Assembly (NCBI GenBank): GCA_002270565.1
Contig: NQMI01000142.1
Span: 1 to 49,746, forward strand
Length of the DNA stretch: 49,746 nucleotides
Reading direction: 5' to 3'
From: Stenocarpella maydis
Taxonomy: Eukaryota > Ascomycota > Sordariomycetes > Diaporthales > Diaporthaceae
A model generated the notes under the pieces. The model ran no database searches, was not told the DNA's origin, and saw only the letters and a list, made by a program, of their open reading frames with translations. The translations under genes and the position numbers were made by a program. Shown here in pieces: positions 9,370 to 21,483 of this stretch (its first letter is position 1; each line of letters starts with the position of its first letter).

Positions 9370-11721
9370 GAAGCACCGGCAGATTTCTTGCCGAGCTGAG
9401 GAGTCGCGGGAAACAGCATTCCGGAAACTCGGAGATGCGGTTGAGACTGCTGCTGGGAAAGGGAAGAGTGCAGGTAGGGCTGAGTTGCCAGTTGAAGCAT
9501 GATACTAGGTGTTGAGGTTGGATAACGAGATCTAGCTGGATGCAAGAGCTGGAAAGATGCTCTGGTTGATTTCCGACTTCAGTAACGCTCGAAGTCGCCA
9601 GGTATTACATATGCGAAAACTTAACCCAGCCCTCGTAATTCCCGGAGTTATCCTCAGCGGCTGCCCTTGCTAATCACCGGGGATCATAAACGACGGACTG
9701 TAAGTTAACCAATCGTCGTCCGAACCATATCTCGCGTGGGACAATAGCTTGTGACGCATGTCCGAGGGGGAACTTGCCCGACCTGAAAGGCTGTGTGACA
9801 ACACGAATGAGATAGAGAAGTAGCTCCTGTGGAGCCTCATGTCTCTGCTGTTCTTGGAATGAGGCGAATCACTATCCGTAAATTACGCGTCAGGAAACGG
9901 AAGTCCGTCGGAGGCCGGCTGGGTGGCCGCAGGGAGGCCGCGGCACCGAGCACACAGCCCCCTCACTCCTCCGCAACACCCAGAAGTACTTGGTTGAGAC
10001 CGGGTTAGAACCATGGCTCAGGCAAAACGGAGTACATTGCGCTAACGTGTCACAGTAACATTTCAGTAAAGCGAGCGGAACATTAGAACCAAGGTGGAAA
10101 ATACGGCCGCACTATTAACGTAGCACAACTAGCGCACCTAATGCCTCGTATATGATTGGGCAAGACAAGAACAGAATGCCCTTTATCTGGAATGAAGGCT
10201 GCATGTCTGGCTACAGTGGTAACGCGGCCTTTCCGACAGTTCAGGCACTATAGGTGGGGATAACGCAGAACATGCCATAGCGCCGAGGGGAAAGATGATG
10301 CCTGGAAGGAGAACAGTCCTTGGTGATGAGCAAGATGTGAGCATCAGTAAGTCTCGTTAATGACTAATCCTTTGGCAATGGTCGGAATAAAGTAACGGGC
10401 TAGAGACCATCATCACAGACGAGACTCTAGAAGGCATGATGCTTTGATAAAAGTCGCGAGTAGTGATGGATCGCTACGTATAAAAAGCATGGGTTGGGTT
10501 AAGATAGGTGAAAAGGGGACCTCCATAGCTATAATTAAAGCGCAGTCGATCGTACGAGTGATTGTATGAGAAAGAAAGGAGCGAAGTCGAGAATACATGG
10601 AGGGGACTTCACAGGAGCACAAGTCTTATATACGTATGTGAGCGGCACTGACAGGGGGCATTATGAAACCCAGGAGGTGCGACATCGCTTTCTCGATTAC
10701 ATGGGTAACCAATGACACTATCGGGCCAAAGAGGGATGGGCGAGTTTTGGTTGCGTCACTCCACAGCGGCGCGCAGCTGAAGACTCTGGTTATAATCGAC
10801 TCCTAGATGTATTTGGCGGTGGACAAGCTCCCGGAGATCCCAGCACTAGGAAGCGCATCCCGGCAGCCAGCCTCCTGAAATGTCCAGCCGTCACAAATAA
10901 GAGCTGACGAAGATTGGAGAATTCACGTGACAGCAAATCACATTCCTGTCTGACACCTGCTGAACTTCTCATGCAAACTTGGAGTAACTGCCTATTACCG
11001 GGGGCGGAAGAGACACCGTAGACACGGGTGAGGCTACTATGATTGTTTCAGTAAAGAGCAATGACGGGCATCCATCCTGGCCCCCCACTCTCATCTGCAC
11101 GTCCCATACGTGCGTGTCATAAATTTTCACTAAGTTCTCATGGCTGGGCTCAAGTCTGGTCTGCGATTGACTTTAGCCAAAGTGGCGCTGTTGGCCACCG
11201 GGAGGTGCAAATGGCTCTGGAGGAGCGGTCCGGGCCTTGCCTTCTACTCTTCCCAGAAGCAGTGGCTGCTCAGGGCTGCTGTAATAGTCGAGGGATATAT
11301 CTTGTCTGAAAGAAGTAAATTCTTTCCCTAAGGATCAAATTTGCGTCTTCATTTCTTTTTTATCCATACAGCTAAGATAAAGAAGGTGCTTTATTAGTTG
11401 TTTACCTAGGTAGGTAGGGACACAATGTATTGGTTGCTTTTCCTATTCTGTTGCGCTCACGTTCTTTGGGAACTCAGCGGCTCTTTGGAAAGTGCTGAGC
11501 ATGTAGTGTAAACTGGTAGTGGACGAAACCAGTAAAGGCAAGCTTATCGTATTTGATCTCAATATCAATATTTGATTGGAGATTTCTATGTGTACATTTG
11601 AATCGATCCCGCGGATTATGGGGTTTTCTTCTCTGGCTGAAAGGAAACATGCAACTTAAGGTCGGGACCACTGTATCTCGACACAGGCTGGTGTATGACT
11701 TTATCTGCTCTGTAGGGAGCC

Positions 11722-13278
11722 TTAGAAGGCCGGCTTGGCGTTCTTGAGCAGCATCTCGAAGCTATTTCCGGTGTTAGTCATCTGAAATACAAGGCATTGG
11801 TCTTCATCAAGAGAGTGAAGCTTACTAGGCCTGATTCCATGATCCAGCCTCGGGAGACGGCTTGAAGGCTGTATTGTCCGGTCAGCAAGCGTCCACGCAC
11901 AATGTGTTTCGGCAGGATACTCACCATCCGAGTGTCCACAGAAGCTATCGTACCGTGTGGCGCTCGTGTCGCTGGTGCCATCCGACTCACCGCCTGGCTT
12001 GACCCACACGAACGCGTCGGCAAGTTCATCACCGGTGTTGCTCGTCGGCCGCACGCCAAAGCCGGCGCCGTTGACGTTGCACCAGTCACCCCCTAGGAAC
12101 ACTTAGTCAACTATTGTGGGACGGCAGTGCTTTCCCTTAAAGACACGTACACTCAGCACGGAGACCCGTAACAGCGTTACGGCCGGTGTCAACAATGGCA
12201 TGGTTGGGCATGCCATTCTGCTTCAGCAGAGGGGCAAAGGTGCTGTACGTTGCTGGTCAGCAAACACGGCAATGAAATTACTTCGGGCCTAGACATGGCT
12301 CCGTTCACTGCCACGTCTGAGCCTTGCGGCTGTGAGGGGCGCCTGGGCATCAAAGCAACATACTCGACGTAGATCTTCTCGTTCTGGCACTTGTTCCACT
12401 GCGCATCAGGGGCACTGGAGAACTCGCCGGGGGACTGGTCCCAGGCATTCCACCCAGCCACGTTGGTGGCGAAGCCCCGGAACTGCTTGGGGCTGCCGCC
12501 GGACTTGTAGGCGTTGGCGAGCTCCTTTGCGCCGGGGCTGAGGTTGTCGTTCCAGCCGAGCCAGCCGCCGTGGCCCGCATCGATGTACATGACGACGTTG
12601 GGCAGGTTGAGCTGCTTGAGGGCGTAGGCGACGCCGTCGCGGTAGCCCTGGGCCGACTGCTGGCACGTCGACAGGTCCGAGTTGGTGACGAGGTTGGGCA
12701 GCGAGTCCGGCTCTATGAGGAGCACGAAGGCCGTGTTGGAGTGTGCCTTCAGGATCTTTACGATCGGGTCGATGTACTCGCTCTTGTACCTGCTGATCTC
12801 GCCGACCTTGAGCTCGCCGTTGGACGCCTTGGCCGCGCAGTCCCGGCCGGGAAGGTCGTAGATCACCAGGCCCAAGATGTCGCTGCAGGGCACGTCGGCG
12901 ATGGCCGGCTCGACCTTGGCGATGTTGGCAATGGAGTCACTGCGGTTTGGGGGTCAGTCATGAGCCGCGCATGGGCCGGCCCGGGCTTCCTCGCTTTCTT
13001 CGGCAGGGCCACTTGGGTCTTGCAACTTACATCCAAAGGAAGCTGCCCACATCAGCAACCTTCTTGGCGGCGGCCGCGAGTGTCGCGTCGCTTATGGCCG
13101 CACTGGCATTGTTGACCTCTTCCCGGTAGAAGGTATTGGCATGAAGCTTGTACTTGGCGAAGACGTTGGTTGAGGCGTCGAGAGTGACGGCAGATGAGCA
13201 GCCCTGCTGGCGCTTCGCCTGTGGCGCGGCAAGTGCCGTGGTAGCACAGGCTGCGATGGCTGCCCTTGAGAACTTCAT
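11722..13278 (-). CDS. GH6 cellobiohydrolase (Cel6 type), secreted, no CBM
   Basis: Six exons, 13278-13031, 12939-12364, 12242-12151, 12092-11925, 11868-11826 and 11761-11722, give 388 residues in phase. Introns are 91, 121, 58, 56 and 64 nt. An 18-residue signal peptide precedes a possible Lys-Arg processing site (residues 22-23). Landmarks of glycoside hydrolase family 6 follow: FLWID with Asp84, YDLPGRDCAA with the catalytic acid Asp116, LLIEPDSLPNLVTN, NVVMYIDAGHGGWLGW, GDWCNVNGAGFGVRP and FVWVKPGGESDGTSD. The enzyme releases cellobiose from the non-reducing end of cellulose. Many family members read GGECDG; here the Cys is Ser. There is no CBM1 at either end, as in the Cel6C-like group. 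It sits alone between gene-poor regions, with a TATA box about 95 nt upstream. Confidence 0.95.
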
Positions 13279-13370
13279 GGTGTGTCTGGTTTTGTCTCAG
13301 TGTTTCTTGAAAGCTGTCGAATTCCCTGCCCTTGTGCTTTGACGAGACTCCATACGGCGTCTACATAGCC

Positions 13371-13378
13371 TTTATATA
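13371..13378 (-). promoter_or_regulatory. TATA box of the GH6 gene
   Basis: Read on the minus strand, TATATAAA lies 93-100 nt upstream of the GH6 start codon, a usual position for a highly inducible fungal cellulase promoter. Confidence 0.6.
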
Positions 13379-16300
13379 CACTGATCCTCGCCACCTGTAC
13401 GCACCTCTCCCGGCTCCCCAATCAACCAAGGTCACAAGGGCAAACGTAATACCACCGTCTTGGATCTGGAGATGCGTCTGTAGTGAGATCCGCAATCAGG
13501 AACAGAGGTCCGAAGTTAGCGATGACTTCGGCCATAGCACTCCGAATTTTCTCCCAACAACCAGGCAACTGAGTGGAGGCTGTCTATGTGACTACTCAGG
13601 TGGGCTTCAGAGGTGGATGCCATTCGTTAGACAGTATATTAGGTGCCACAACGCGATGTCCTGAAATGCCACCGCCCCTCAGATGGTGCTGTAATAGGAG
13701 ATGGCCCGATTGGTCTGAAGTTGGCACGGAAAACAGCATTTACTTTATAGGAAATAACGGAGGATGCGCTCAAAACTTTCTAATATCGGTGGCGATCTAT
13801 AGACGCCCATTGGGCTTTATCCACTGGCTCAGGCTTGGAAACCTTTCGTGAGTGCTCTTGTCCAAGTTTGCCGGTAACTAGCAGTCCGAGCTTTAATATC
13901 GTCCGATGCCAATGGACTCATGGAAAACCCGATAGCCAAGGAGCCCGTCAAATATGGGGTGGTATGAGAGAACTGCTGGTTTGGCTTCGAGCATATACTG
14001 TATGCTTCGGAAACTGATAACAGTGCTTCATTCCAGTGTGGGCGTCGAATAAGAAATAATCCTTCGCCTCCAGGCCTGAAGGCCTGGACCAGAAAGATCC
14101 TGAAAGCTTGTTGAGCTTGGTCTTTTATCCAGCATCAAAGCGCGTGGGACAATCGAGTGGTCTAGACCTCAAAGGTCAGCCAGGGACAGAATGACATCTC
14201 AGCCTAGGTAGACTGCCCCTTCGAGAGGAACGCAAGGTATTGGCTGGGTTAGATATTGGGTACCGTCAAGCGTATTCTTCCGGGGTTGAGAAGTCAGCCG
14301 TAACATCTCAGTAAATTGATTTTCAGGGGCTACAGTCTGCCTCTCCTGGCCGGGAAAACAACCTTGGAACCAAGAGAGGCGCCGTGCTAATGCAACAGGA
14401 CAAGTTAGTATCTAAGGGGTATAATATACTCTTCATATACTAGGTGGTGGCTAGAACCCGTTGTGTCTCATCCACAGACCAGAGAGGTATGCGATCTCCT
14501 AGCACCGACCTCTCTCCTAATGTTGTACATCATTATGGCAGCTGAATGGCCTTACACCCTAGCATAATCATAGGTCAAGAAGGGTACATAGTCATTTCTT
14601 ACTATTTCATGAAGGAACTTACAGCAGGTGACCCCTGAGGTCCACCCGCCATGCGGTACCAAGGGACCAACCTAGGGAAGTAGATTATGTTCCGGTCGAA
14701 TGTTGTGTTACGCTGCGAAGCAATTGCGGGGCCCAGATCTACGGTTCCATCAATGGTTCAATGCGAGCTTAATTATGCTTGTTCCAAAAATCGCCAACTG
14801 CCGCCTCCGGTTAAATTCACAGCACACACATATTACCACGCTGTTGACAACCAAAACCTTGGCGGGTCTGGCAGTCGCTCCGGATTCTTTCTCTGCTGAA
14901 GCAGGTTTCGCACAAGGACGTGGGGGATCGGCAAAAGTAGTGGACGGCTTTTTTGATCAGCATTTCAAGCCTTTTAAACGAGCCGAAATGTGGCATCTGA
15001 GGCTCCGTGATCATTGGAATGGCCTGGAAAGCTTACTTGGTCTACAAGCCCTTGAGCGGTATCGGCAAGAGTTAGGAGGCATGCCTAGGTAGAGGCAGCG
15101 AAGGTCCTCTGTCGTCTATTTCCTTCAGAAAGGATGTTGACCCTTGGCACGGGGACCAGAAGACACATATATGCTACTCATTGATCTCGAAAAGCATGGT
15201 GTCACTGGATATGAGGCAGTGTGTCTTTCGCGTGCTGGACTTCTCACTGAGGGGATGCCAATGGGGGAAACCTGGGTGCGGATGCGTCGCGCAGTAGGCG
15301 TTGCGAAATTCATCGGGTCCTCATGCAGGAACAGCCATGGCACGGGGGGCCACACCAGGGAATAGAATTTTGGGACATCTTGGAAACAAGCACTCACCGT
15401 GTTCCTTAGGTTGTGGATCCCCGCGAAGAGACAGTAGTACTAGCAACGGAATTCCCACTGCCGTCGTTTTCTGTTCAAGGATAGTCAGGAAACAAGAGGT
15501 CTTTGTTATTGTGCCCCGGAATCCGGATGTTGTCATCTCTCATACGGGTTGGTTCACTCTTTCGTTTCAAGAAAAGCATACCTAGGTAGTACCTACGGCT
15601 ACTCAATCTGAGACCCAGGCTAAGTTCAAGATGGAGAGCATATAAATCATGATTATCTCTGACACTACCTGGTTGCAAAAATTGGGTATCGGGAGTAGAT
15701 GTCGCTCATTTATTATATGATAAAAGGCGGCTGGCCACAGAGGCCATAGCTTCGGAGTGCTGCATCATTTCTACTCTAAATCATCCTTCACTTGGTGACG
15801 CATGGGCAGGTGCGCTTAATCACAATGAGCCAAAAGGAACATGGCACGCTCAAAACAAGCATTCCAGCCTCCCTCTGTAAAGCAATAATAATTAGAAGGC
15901 ATATCAACTTGAACTCTGAGCACCTGATGGGCCGTTCCGTCCGCATGGTCACGTACGGCTAGTGTCAAGGTGACGGGCCGCGCCCTGTATCTCCCTCACC
16001 AGAGAATTAGATGCAGATAAACTTTTACCATGCATCCCGATCGGATCATTAAACGCAGGTTCAGTATCCTTGGGCTTGGTCTGCATGATGATACCTCATT
16101 AACTTTTAATCTGCCTAGGTAACGACCCACAGAAAGACAAGCAGATCCTTGATCACGCCGGGTCCTCCACTCTAACACCAGCGCTAAATTGAGAGCAAGC
16201 TGCCGTCATCAAGGGACGCGGCATCGCTATGTCATGTATTGTTGGTGAAAGTGATTAGAATTTTCCTCTGTATTCTACCGAGCTCACTCGGGCAGTTCTC

Positions 16301-18391
16301 TTGGAGAAATCGATGATGAACTAACTGCTGAGTGAAGGATGGGCCCACGACATTCGCCTGTATCACCACCGGCTGGCAAAGTCCTTGACGACTAATCACG
16401 CCCGGAAACCACTACGCAATGCATAAGGATACAATTGGTAGATCTCTCTGGATCAGCACATCCAATTTTGTCACAATTCGTGTAGGCTGACAACTGGCAG
16501 GAGGGTTATGGCTGAACTTCGCAGAAGTCAGGAATTCCGCAGGCATCCCGGATGAGGACCGATGATAGAGGCTTGTTATATGCTTTTTACTGCATAGCTA
16601 GTAGATGCCATTGTGCACCGCACACCGGCCTGGCCGTTTCAAGTTTAACTATTACTCGAAGACCTTTCACATAAACGAGTCATTGCGTTGCTATATTACC
16701 AAAAAGTATCACCCTAAACGCAGTCGACACTTTCCTCTAGCTCTGGACTATACTGAGCGGGCCCCTCGGGCGAGCTAACTGGTTACATGCCTAATATCTG
16801 CAATATCCTATGTGACTTAAGAAGACGATCAAGGCTTACCGCGTTCTTGGGTTGTTATTTTTTTTTTTTAATTATTTTTTTTTTGAAAAGAATCCACTGG
16901 ATGACTAATTCATCTGTCTCATTTGCGCATTTGGTATATTGTCAGCTGCTCCGAGGCCAGAAACGCCAATGCGCTACACTGCGCTGCGAGAGCCCAGGTG
17001 TGACAACTGAACGGCTGGCAGCTACGAGCCCGAGGAACGTTACATGCACCGAGGGAGCAGAGCCTAGTGCTGCAAGAGGTTGGAGGGCTGGCTATGTACG
17101 GCCCGATTCATCTGGTGCAGGATACCCCAGGGTCTTGGGGGTTCTCGGGCATCACCAGCTGACCACGGAGTGGACCGGCCAATCAGCCCACCCCAGTGAC
17201 GGCTGTGAGCTCACGCAGGATTGGTATTGCCCGCCAAGGGGGGCCAATGGGGCCGTTTTGCTGCACTCGGACTGGGGATGCCTTATCTGAAGGATGGATA
17301 TGCGTGGCTGTCTGTGGGGATGGGTGTCTCTGTCGTAGCAGGGGCATGTGTGACGGATAGATATAGGGCTGTACGGAATGCGGAGCTGAGTGTGCGCAGG
17401 TGGCATCGAGATTGGATTTGTTGCCCCGGATTTCTGCATGGGTTGGCAGGCATGTGGGGATGAAGACTGAATAGACGACACTGCAGTGGTGGTGCACCAG
17501 GCACATCCTATCATTTTGATACCGAGTACTCCGTAGTAGAGCCGGATGCTCGCTCTTCGACAGGCTGAGATTTGCTGTGGCGCCACCTGGCCGCACTGGC
17601 TATCCTTATATGGCAAAGTGCTTATGAACTCTTGGGAAGGAGAGTGAGCACCCGAGCCATGAGAGGCGACAAACCTTACTCCGTAGTGGTTTATGTTCCA
17701 CCGGGCTGCCAGACAAGCACCTTACTTAGCCACCCTACAACTCACCGTAGGACATCCACTGCTACGTAGCTTGTGCGTCCTCGAACAGCATCTTGTTTGT
17801 CGTCCGGCCGTCTGATGTTACCCTCCGGTCACAAGACATCGATCCTTCATCCCCAAGCTCGTACCACATCGATTGCCCTCAGCCTAAGCCTACACTGGCA
17901 CTTGTCTCACCGGGGGCAGTCATTGCAGAGGTGCTGAGACCTCCTGCAGCGGGCGAGCCCTGCAGTCAAGCTGAGACACGCGACATGAGGGGCTCACGAG
18001 CTCTCTCATTTGCGCCGAGAGACGCCACTCAAGAACCCCATTCGCGTGTAACCCTGTCTGCTGGGTGAGCCTCTTCCTCGTGTTTGTCGCCGCAACCTGC
18101 CACTCGTCGTGTGCTGGTTGGAACCAGTCACATTGATAACCTGTGGCCCGGGCATCGATTGTTATCTTCCATGCGCCAGGAATTGGCTGATCCCCGGCAC
18201 TGCCATATTTCCTTCTTCGCCTGCCACGACTCCGGCTGGTTGGTTTTCTGTACCAATTTGGCCTTGTCAAATCTCATCTCGTCTCTCTGTCAGCACCCCA
18301 AGGCTACCCCGCCCTCGGTTGCCAGGCAGCTTGTCAACAAATTCACCCAGCAACACAGATCCACCTCGTCCACCTGCGATACCCATCCATC
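13379..18391. other. 5 kb gene-free region
   Basis: No open frame in this stretch looks like a protein; the longest (about 130-165 codons at 14.70-15.09 and 16.79-17.29 kb) have no domain, no codon bias and no splice context. It contains four copies of CCTAGGTA (14203, 15084, 15581, 16114), two of TACTCCGTA (17527, 17677), a 20 bp palindrome at 14069 and T-runs at 16857-16884. The last few hundred bp are the pyrimidine-rich promoter and leader of the UNC-93-like gene. Old repeat debris is possible. Confidence 0.55.
14069..14088. repeat. 20 bp palindrome (hairpin)
   Basis: TCCAGGCCTGAAGGCCTGGA: perfect 9 bp arms around a 2 nt centre. No neighbouring gene whose terminator it could be. Confidence 0.8.
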
Positions 18392-20060
18392 ATGGCCGAC
18401 AACAAGGAGACGGCGGCCGACGTGTCTGTCACCCACCCTCCCATCAGCCCAACTGAGAAGGAAGCCGCCGTCAACACGGCACCCGAGACGCACGACCATC
18501 GCGTCGATGGGCCCATCACTCGTCCTTCTGGCTGGCTGTACAAGGGTTTCAAGGTCGGCAACAGGGAGATATGGTATGCGTCGCCCAAGATGCAGCTCTT
18601 CATGGTGGCCATGGTCTGCTTCCTGTGCCCCGGCATGTTCAACGCCCTCACCGGACTCGGCGGCGGTGGCCAGCAAGACGCCCAGGTGCAGGATCACGCA
18701 AACACCGCCCTGTACTCGACCTTTGCAGTCGTCGGCTTCTTCTCTGGAACATTTGCCAACCGCCTCGGTATCAAGCTGACCCTGTCGCTCGGCGGGCTGG
18801 GCTACTGCATCTATGCAGCCAGCTTCCTCTGCTACAGCCACACGAAGAATGAAGGCTTCGTTGTCTTTGCAGGCGCTCTGCTCGGCGTCTGCGCCGGTCT
18901 CCTGTGGACCGGCCAGGGCGCAATCATGATGGCCTACCCCCCGGAAGCGTCCAAGGGCCGATACATCTCGTGGTTCTGGATCATCTTCAACCTGGGCGCT
19001 GTCATTGGTTCGCTCATCCCTCTCGGCCAGAACATCAACAACAGTGGCGGAACCGTCACCGACGGCACTTATGCTGCCTTGATCGTCCTGATGGCCCTGG
19101 GCGCCGTGTTGGCATTGTTCCTGTGCAACGCCGACAAGGTCCAGCGCGAGGATGGCTCCCACGTCATCCTCATGAAGAACCCCAGCTGGTCATCGGAGCT
19201 CAAGGGCCTGTGGGAGACCCTGTACCTCGACCCGCTGATCGTCCTGCTGTTCCCGATGTTCTTCGCCAGCAACGTCTTCTACACCTACCAGACCAACGAC
19301 ATGAACGCGGCCCACTTCAACACCCGCACCCGCGCCCTCAACAACCTGCTCTACTGGCTGGCACAAATCTTCAGCGCCGTCATCTTCGGGTACGCACTCG
19401 ACTTCCACAAGGTCCGCCGCAGCCTGCGCGCCAAGGCGAGCTTCGTCACCTTGTTCGTGCTCACCTTTGTCATCTGGGGAGGCGGCTACGCGTGGCAGGA
19501 GAAGCAGGCCGGCCGCGCCATCACCGAGGAGACGGATGCCGAAGGAAATCTGGTGTTCAAGGGGGTGGACTGGACCGATGGTGGCGAGAGGTACATAGGG
19601 CCCATGTTCCTGTACATCTTCTACGGCTTCTTTGACGCCGCGTGGCAGACAAGCATCTACTGGTAAGCACTTGCCATTCGCTGCTCTGGTGCACCCAGCA
19701 GCGCGCATCACCCAACGACCAGACGCTAACCACCACCCTCACCCCTGAAACAGGTACATGGGCGCCCTCTCCAACTCGTCGCGCAAGGCGGCCAACCTGG
19801 CCGGCTTCTACAAGGGCATCCAGTCCGCGGGCGCGGCCATCTTCTGGCGGCTCGACGGCCTCAAGAAGCCGTACGACACCATCTTCGGCGCGACGTGGGG
19901 CCTCTTGGGCGCGGCGCTGGTGTTTGCGGCCCCGATCATCTGGACGCGCATCAAGGACACGGTGCCGCTCGAGGAGGACCTCAAGTTCTCGGACGAGACG
20001 GCCGCGGACGTCGCGCCGACGGCCGCGGTGGGAAGGAACGACAAGACCATCGACGTCTAG
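18392..20060 (+). CDS. UNC-93-like MFS membrane protein (DUF895 type)
   Basis: Two exons, 18392-19662 and 19754-20060, are separated by a 91 nt intron (GTAAGC...ACAG) that interrupts a Trp codon in IYWYMGAL. The protein has 525 residues. After a soluble N-terminus of about 60 residues come GWLYKGFKVGNREIWY and the first helix (QLFMVAMVCFLCPGMFNAL), then GLGGGGQQD, the glycine-rich WTGQGAIMMAYP loop and SWFWIIFNLGAVIGSLIPL. About ten to twelve helices follow in total, with an acidic cytosolic tail. This is the fungal UNC-93 / DUF895 branch of the major facilitator superfamily. Animal UNC-93 regulates K+ channels or traffics receptors; fungal substrates are unknown. The start ATG has a good context, with ATC just before it. 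An isolated gene, complete and intact. Confidence 0.9.
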
Positions 20061-21483
20061 CTCAGGGGAGGGCTTAGAGCTGCATATCACAGCGGGGGGC
20101 CGGTTCGGTTTTGGAATCGTACATGAAGGATTTCATGGATAACGGGAGAACTTGTTTGCGTATGTTTGGCATGGCATCCACGCCAGTGAGCGTGGGGGGG
20201 GGGGGGGCGGGTGTGGCCAATGATACCATATCATGAGTTCTCGACTGGAGATAATGGAAGAGACCAATCATGACAGTTTGACGTCTTGAGATCGTGAGGT
20301 TGACTCTTGAAACCACCTAGAGTATATCCTGTGTGTGGTATCTAACGGTGCGGCTCGGCAGTGGTGGGGGGCGGTGGCAATCTGTTGACAATGTACTTCA
20401 GTGCGGCTCGGCACTCGCGGCCAAGCCGGGGCAACGAAGGCGCGAAGACGAAGAGGCAAAGGCCAGACTCGGGCAACGGAGGCGTCTCACAGTCGAGAGC
20501 AGCGGCGCAACAAGAGACCAGCTGACCAGCCAGACATTGTGCCAATGAATCGAGCACAAATGGCCAGAAACACCGGATAGACCCAACAGCCGCCCGTTTT
20601 GGGAATGCCCCTGACGCCTTAACCGAGGGCATCGTCGTGGCCGGGCCGGACGAACGGGAGCACACGCGGCGGCACACACCGAGCTAGCGCTCCCGCCAAT
20701 GCTGCTTGGCTGGCTGGGTGGCTTGCAGGACTGCAGTGACTGGCAGGCGGTTCTGCATGGATGGAGTGGGCCTCTGCAATTGACGATACCCAGGTAACGA
20801 GTGTACTCCGTATGCAGCCTGGACTGTGCTGTCTGGCTGCACCTCCTCGGACTTGGGTGCTCCCCGAGAGACGAAGAGAAAGACTGGGGAGCTTCCCCGC
20901 GAAGAGCCTCGATATCGAGTGTAGTGTACCAGCAACAACTGACCAAGGCCAGGCTTCTGGGGATATAACGCGGGGTTTGGGATGGAATGGCCAGAGTGTC
21001 GAGGAGATCGAGGAGGAGCTCGGTTCTGCTGTGATGAATGGACGGACGGCTACGTCATGCTAACTGACTCTGGTGTACAGATGGGTATGCGCCTGTTAGT
21101 GTCACACCGTACCCACCCGCCACAGGGCCGAATCCCGCAGCCGAGCTTCGTGTGGGCGTGTTGCTTGCTGCGTCACCCTTGCCCGCATGGAATGAGATCA
21201 GACCACAAAGGCGCCGCGCCTTGCGACCCATGTATGTTTATATATCCCCTCCAAGATGGGACCCTCTCTACTCTTCTCTCCGGACCGGTGGGAGTTCTTG
21301 TCTTATCTTTCCTTCTTTCGACTGTTGGGGCCTCTCTCCACTCCTTCTCGCTGCTGCTTCTTCTAGCCCTCCACGACGGCAACCCTCCCTCTGCTCGGCC
21401 CGTTGGCAGCAAGAGAAGCGCATCCCACCTAATACATAGACATCTGGCGTCGAGAGCCACACCGGGAACCCACGCACACCAAC
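20061..21483. other. Intergenic region with G14 run
   Basis: 1.4 kb between two genes on the plus strand. It contains a run of 14 G (20194-20207), one TACTCCGTA (20804-20812), a TATATAT stretch at 21239-21245 and a pyrimidine-rich tract (about 21250-21375), the last two likely belonging to the ACH1 promoter and 5' UTR. No gene recognised. Confidence 0.55.

Larger units (their letters stand above)
8394..11721. other. Gene-poor region with inverted-repeat and tandem-repeat elements
   Basis: 3.3 kb with no open frame above about 85 codons that looks like protein and no recognisable domain. It holds the foldback element (8855-9310), the 29 bp tandem repeat (9312-9369) and one TACCTAGGTA palindrome (11403-11412). 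The rest is anonymous sequence of intermediate GC content and may be decayed repeats. Confidence 0.6.

Noticed and set aside
14700..15092. 130-codon plus-strand frame in the gene desert
   Set aside because: No protein-like composition, no homology and no splice signals; a likely chance frame.
18290..19162. 290-codon frame antisense to the UNC-93-like gene
   Set aside because: Mirror frame of a membrane-protein exon, without family or splice context.
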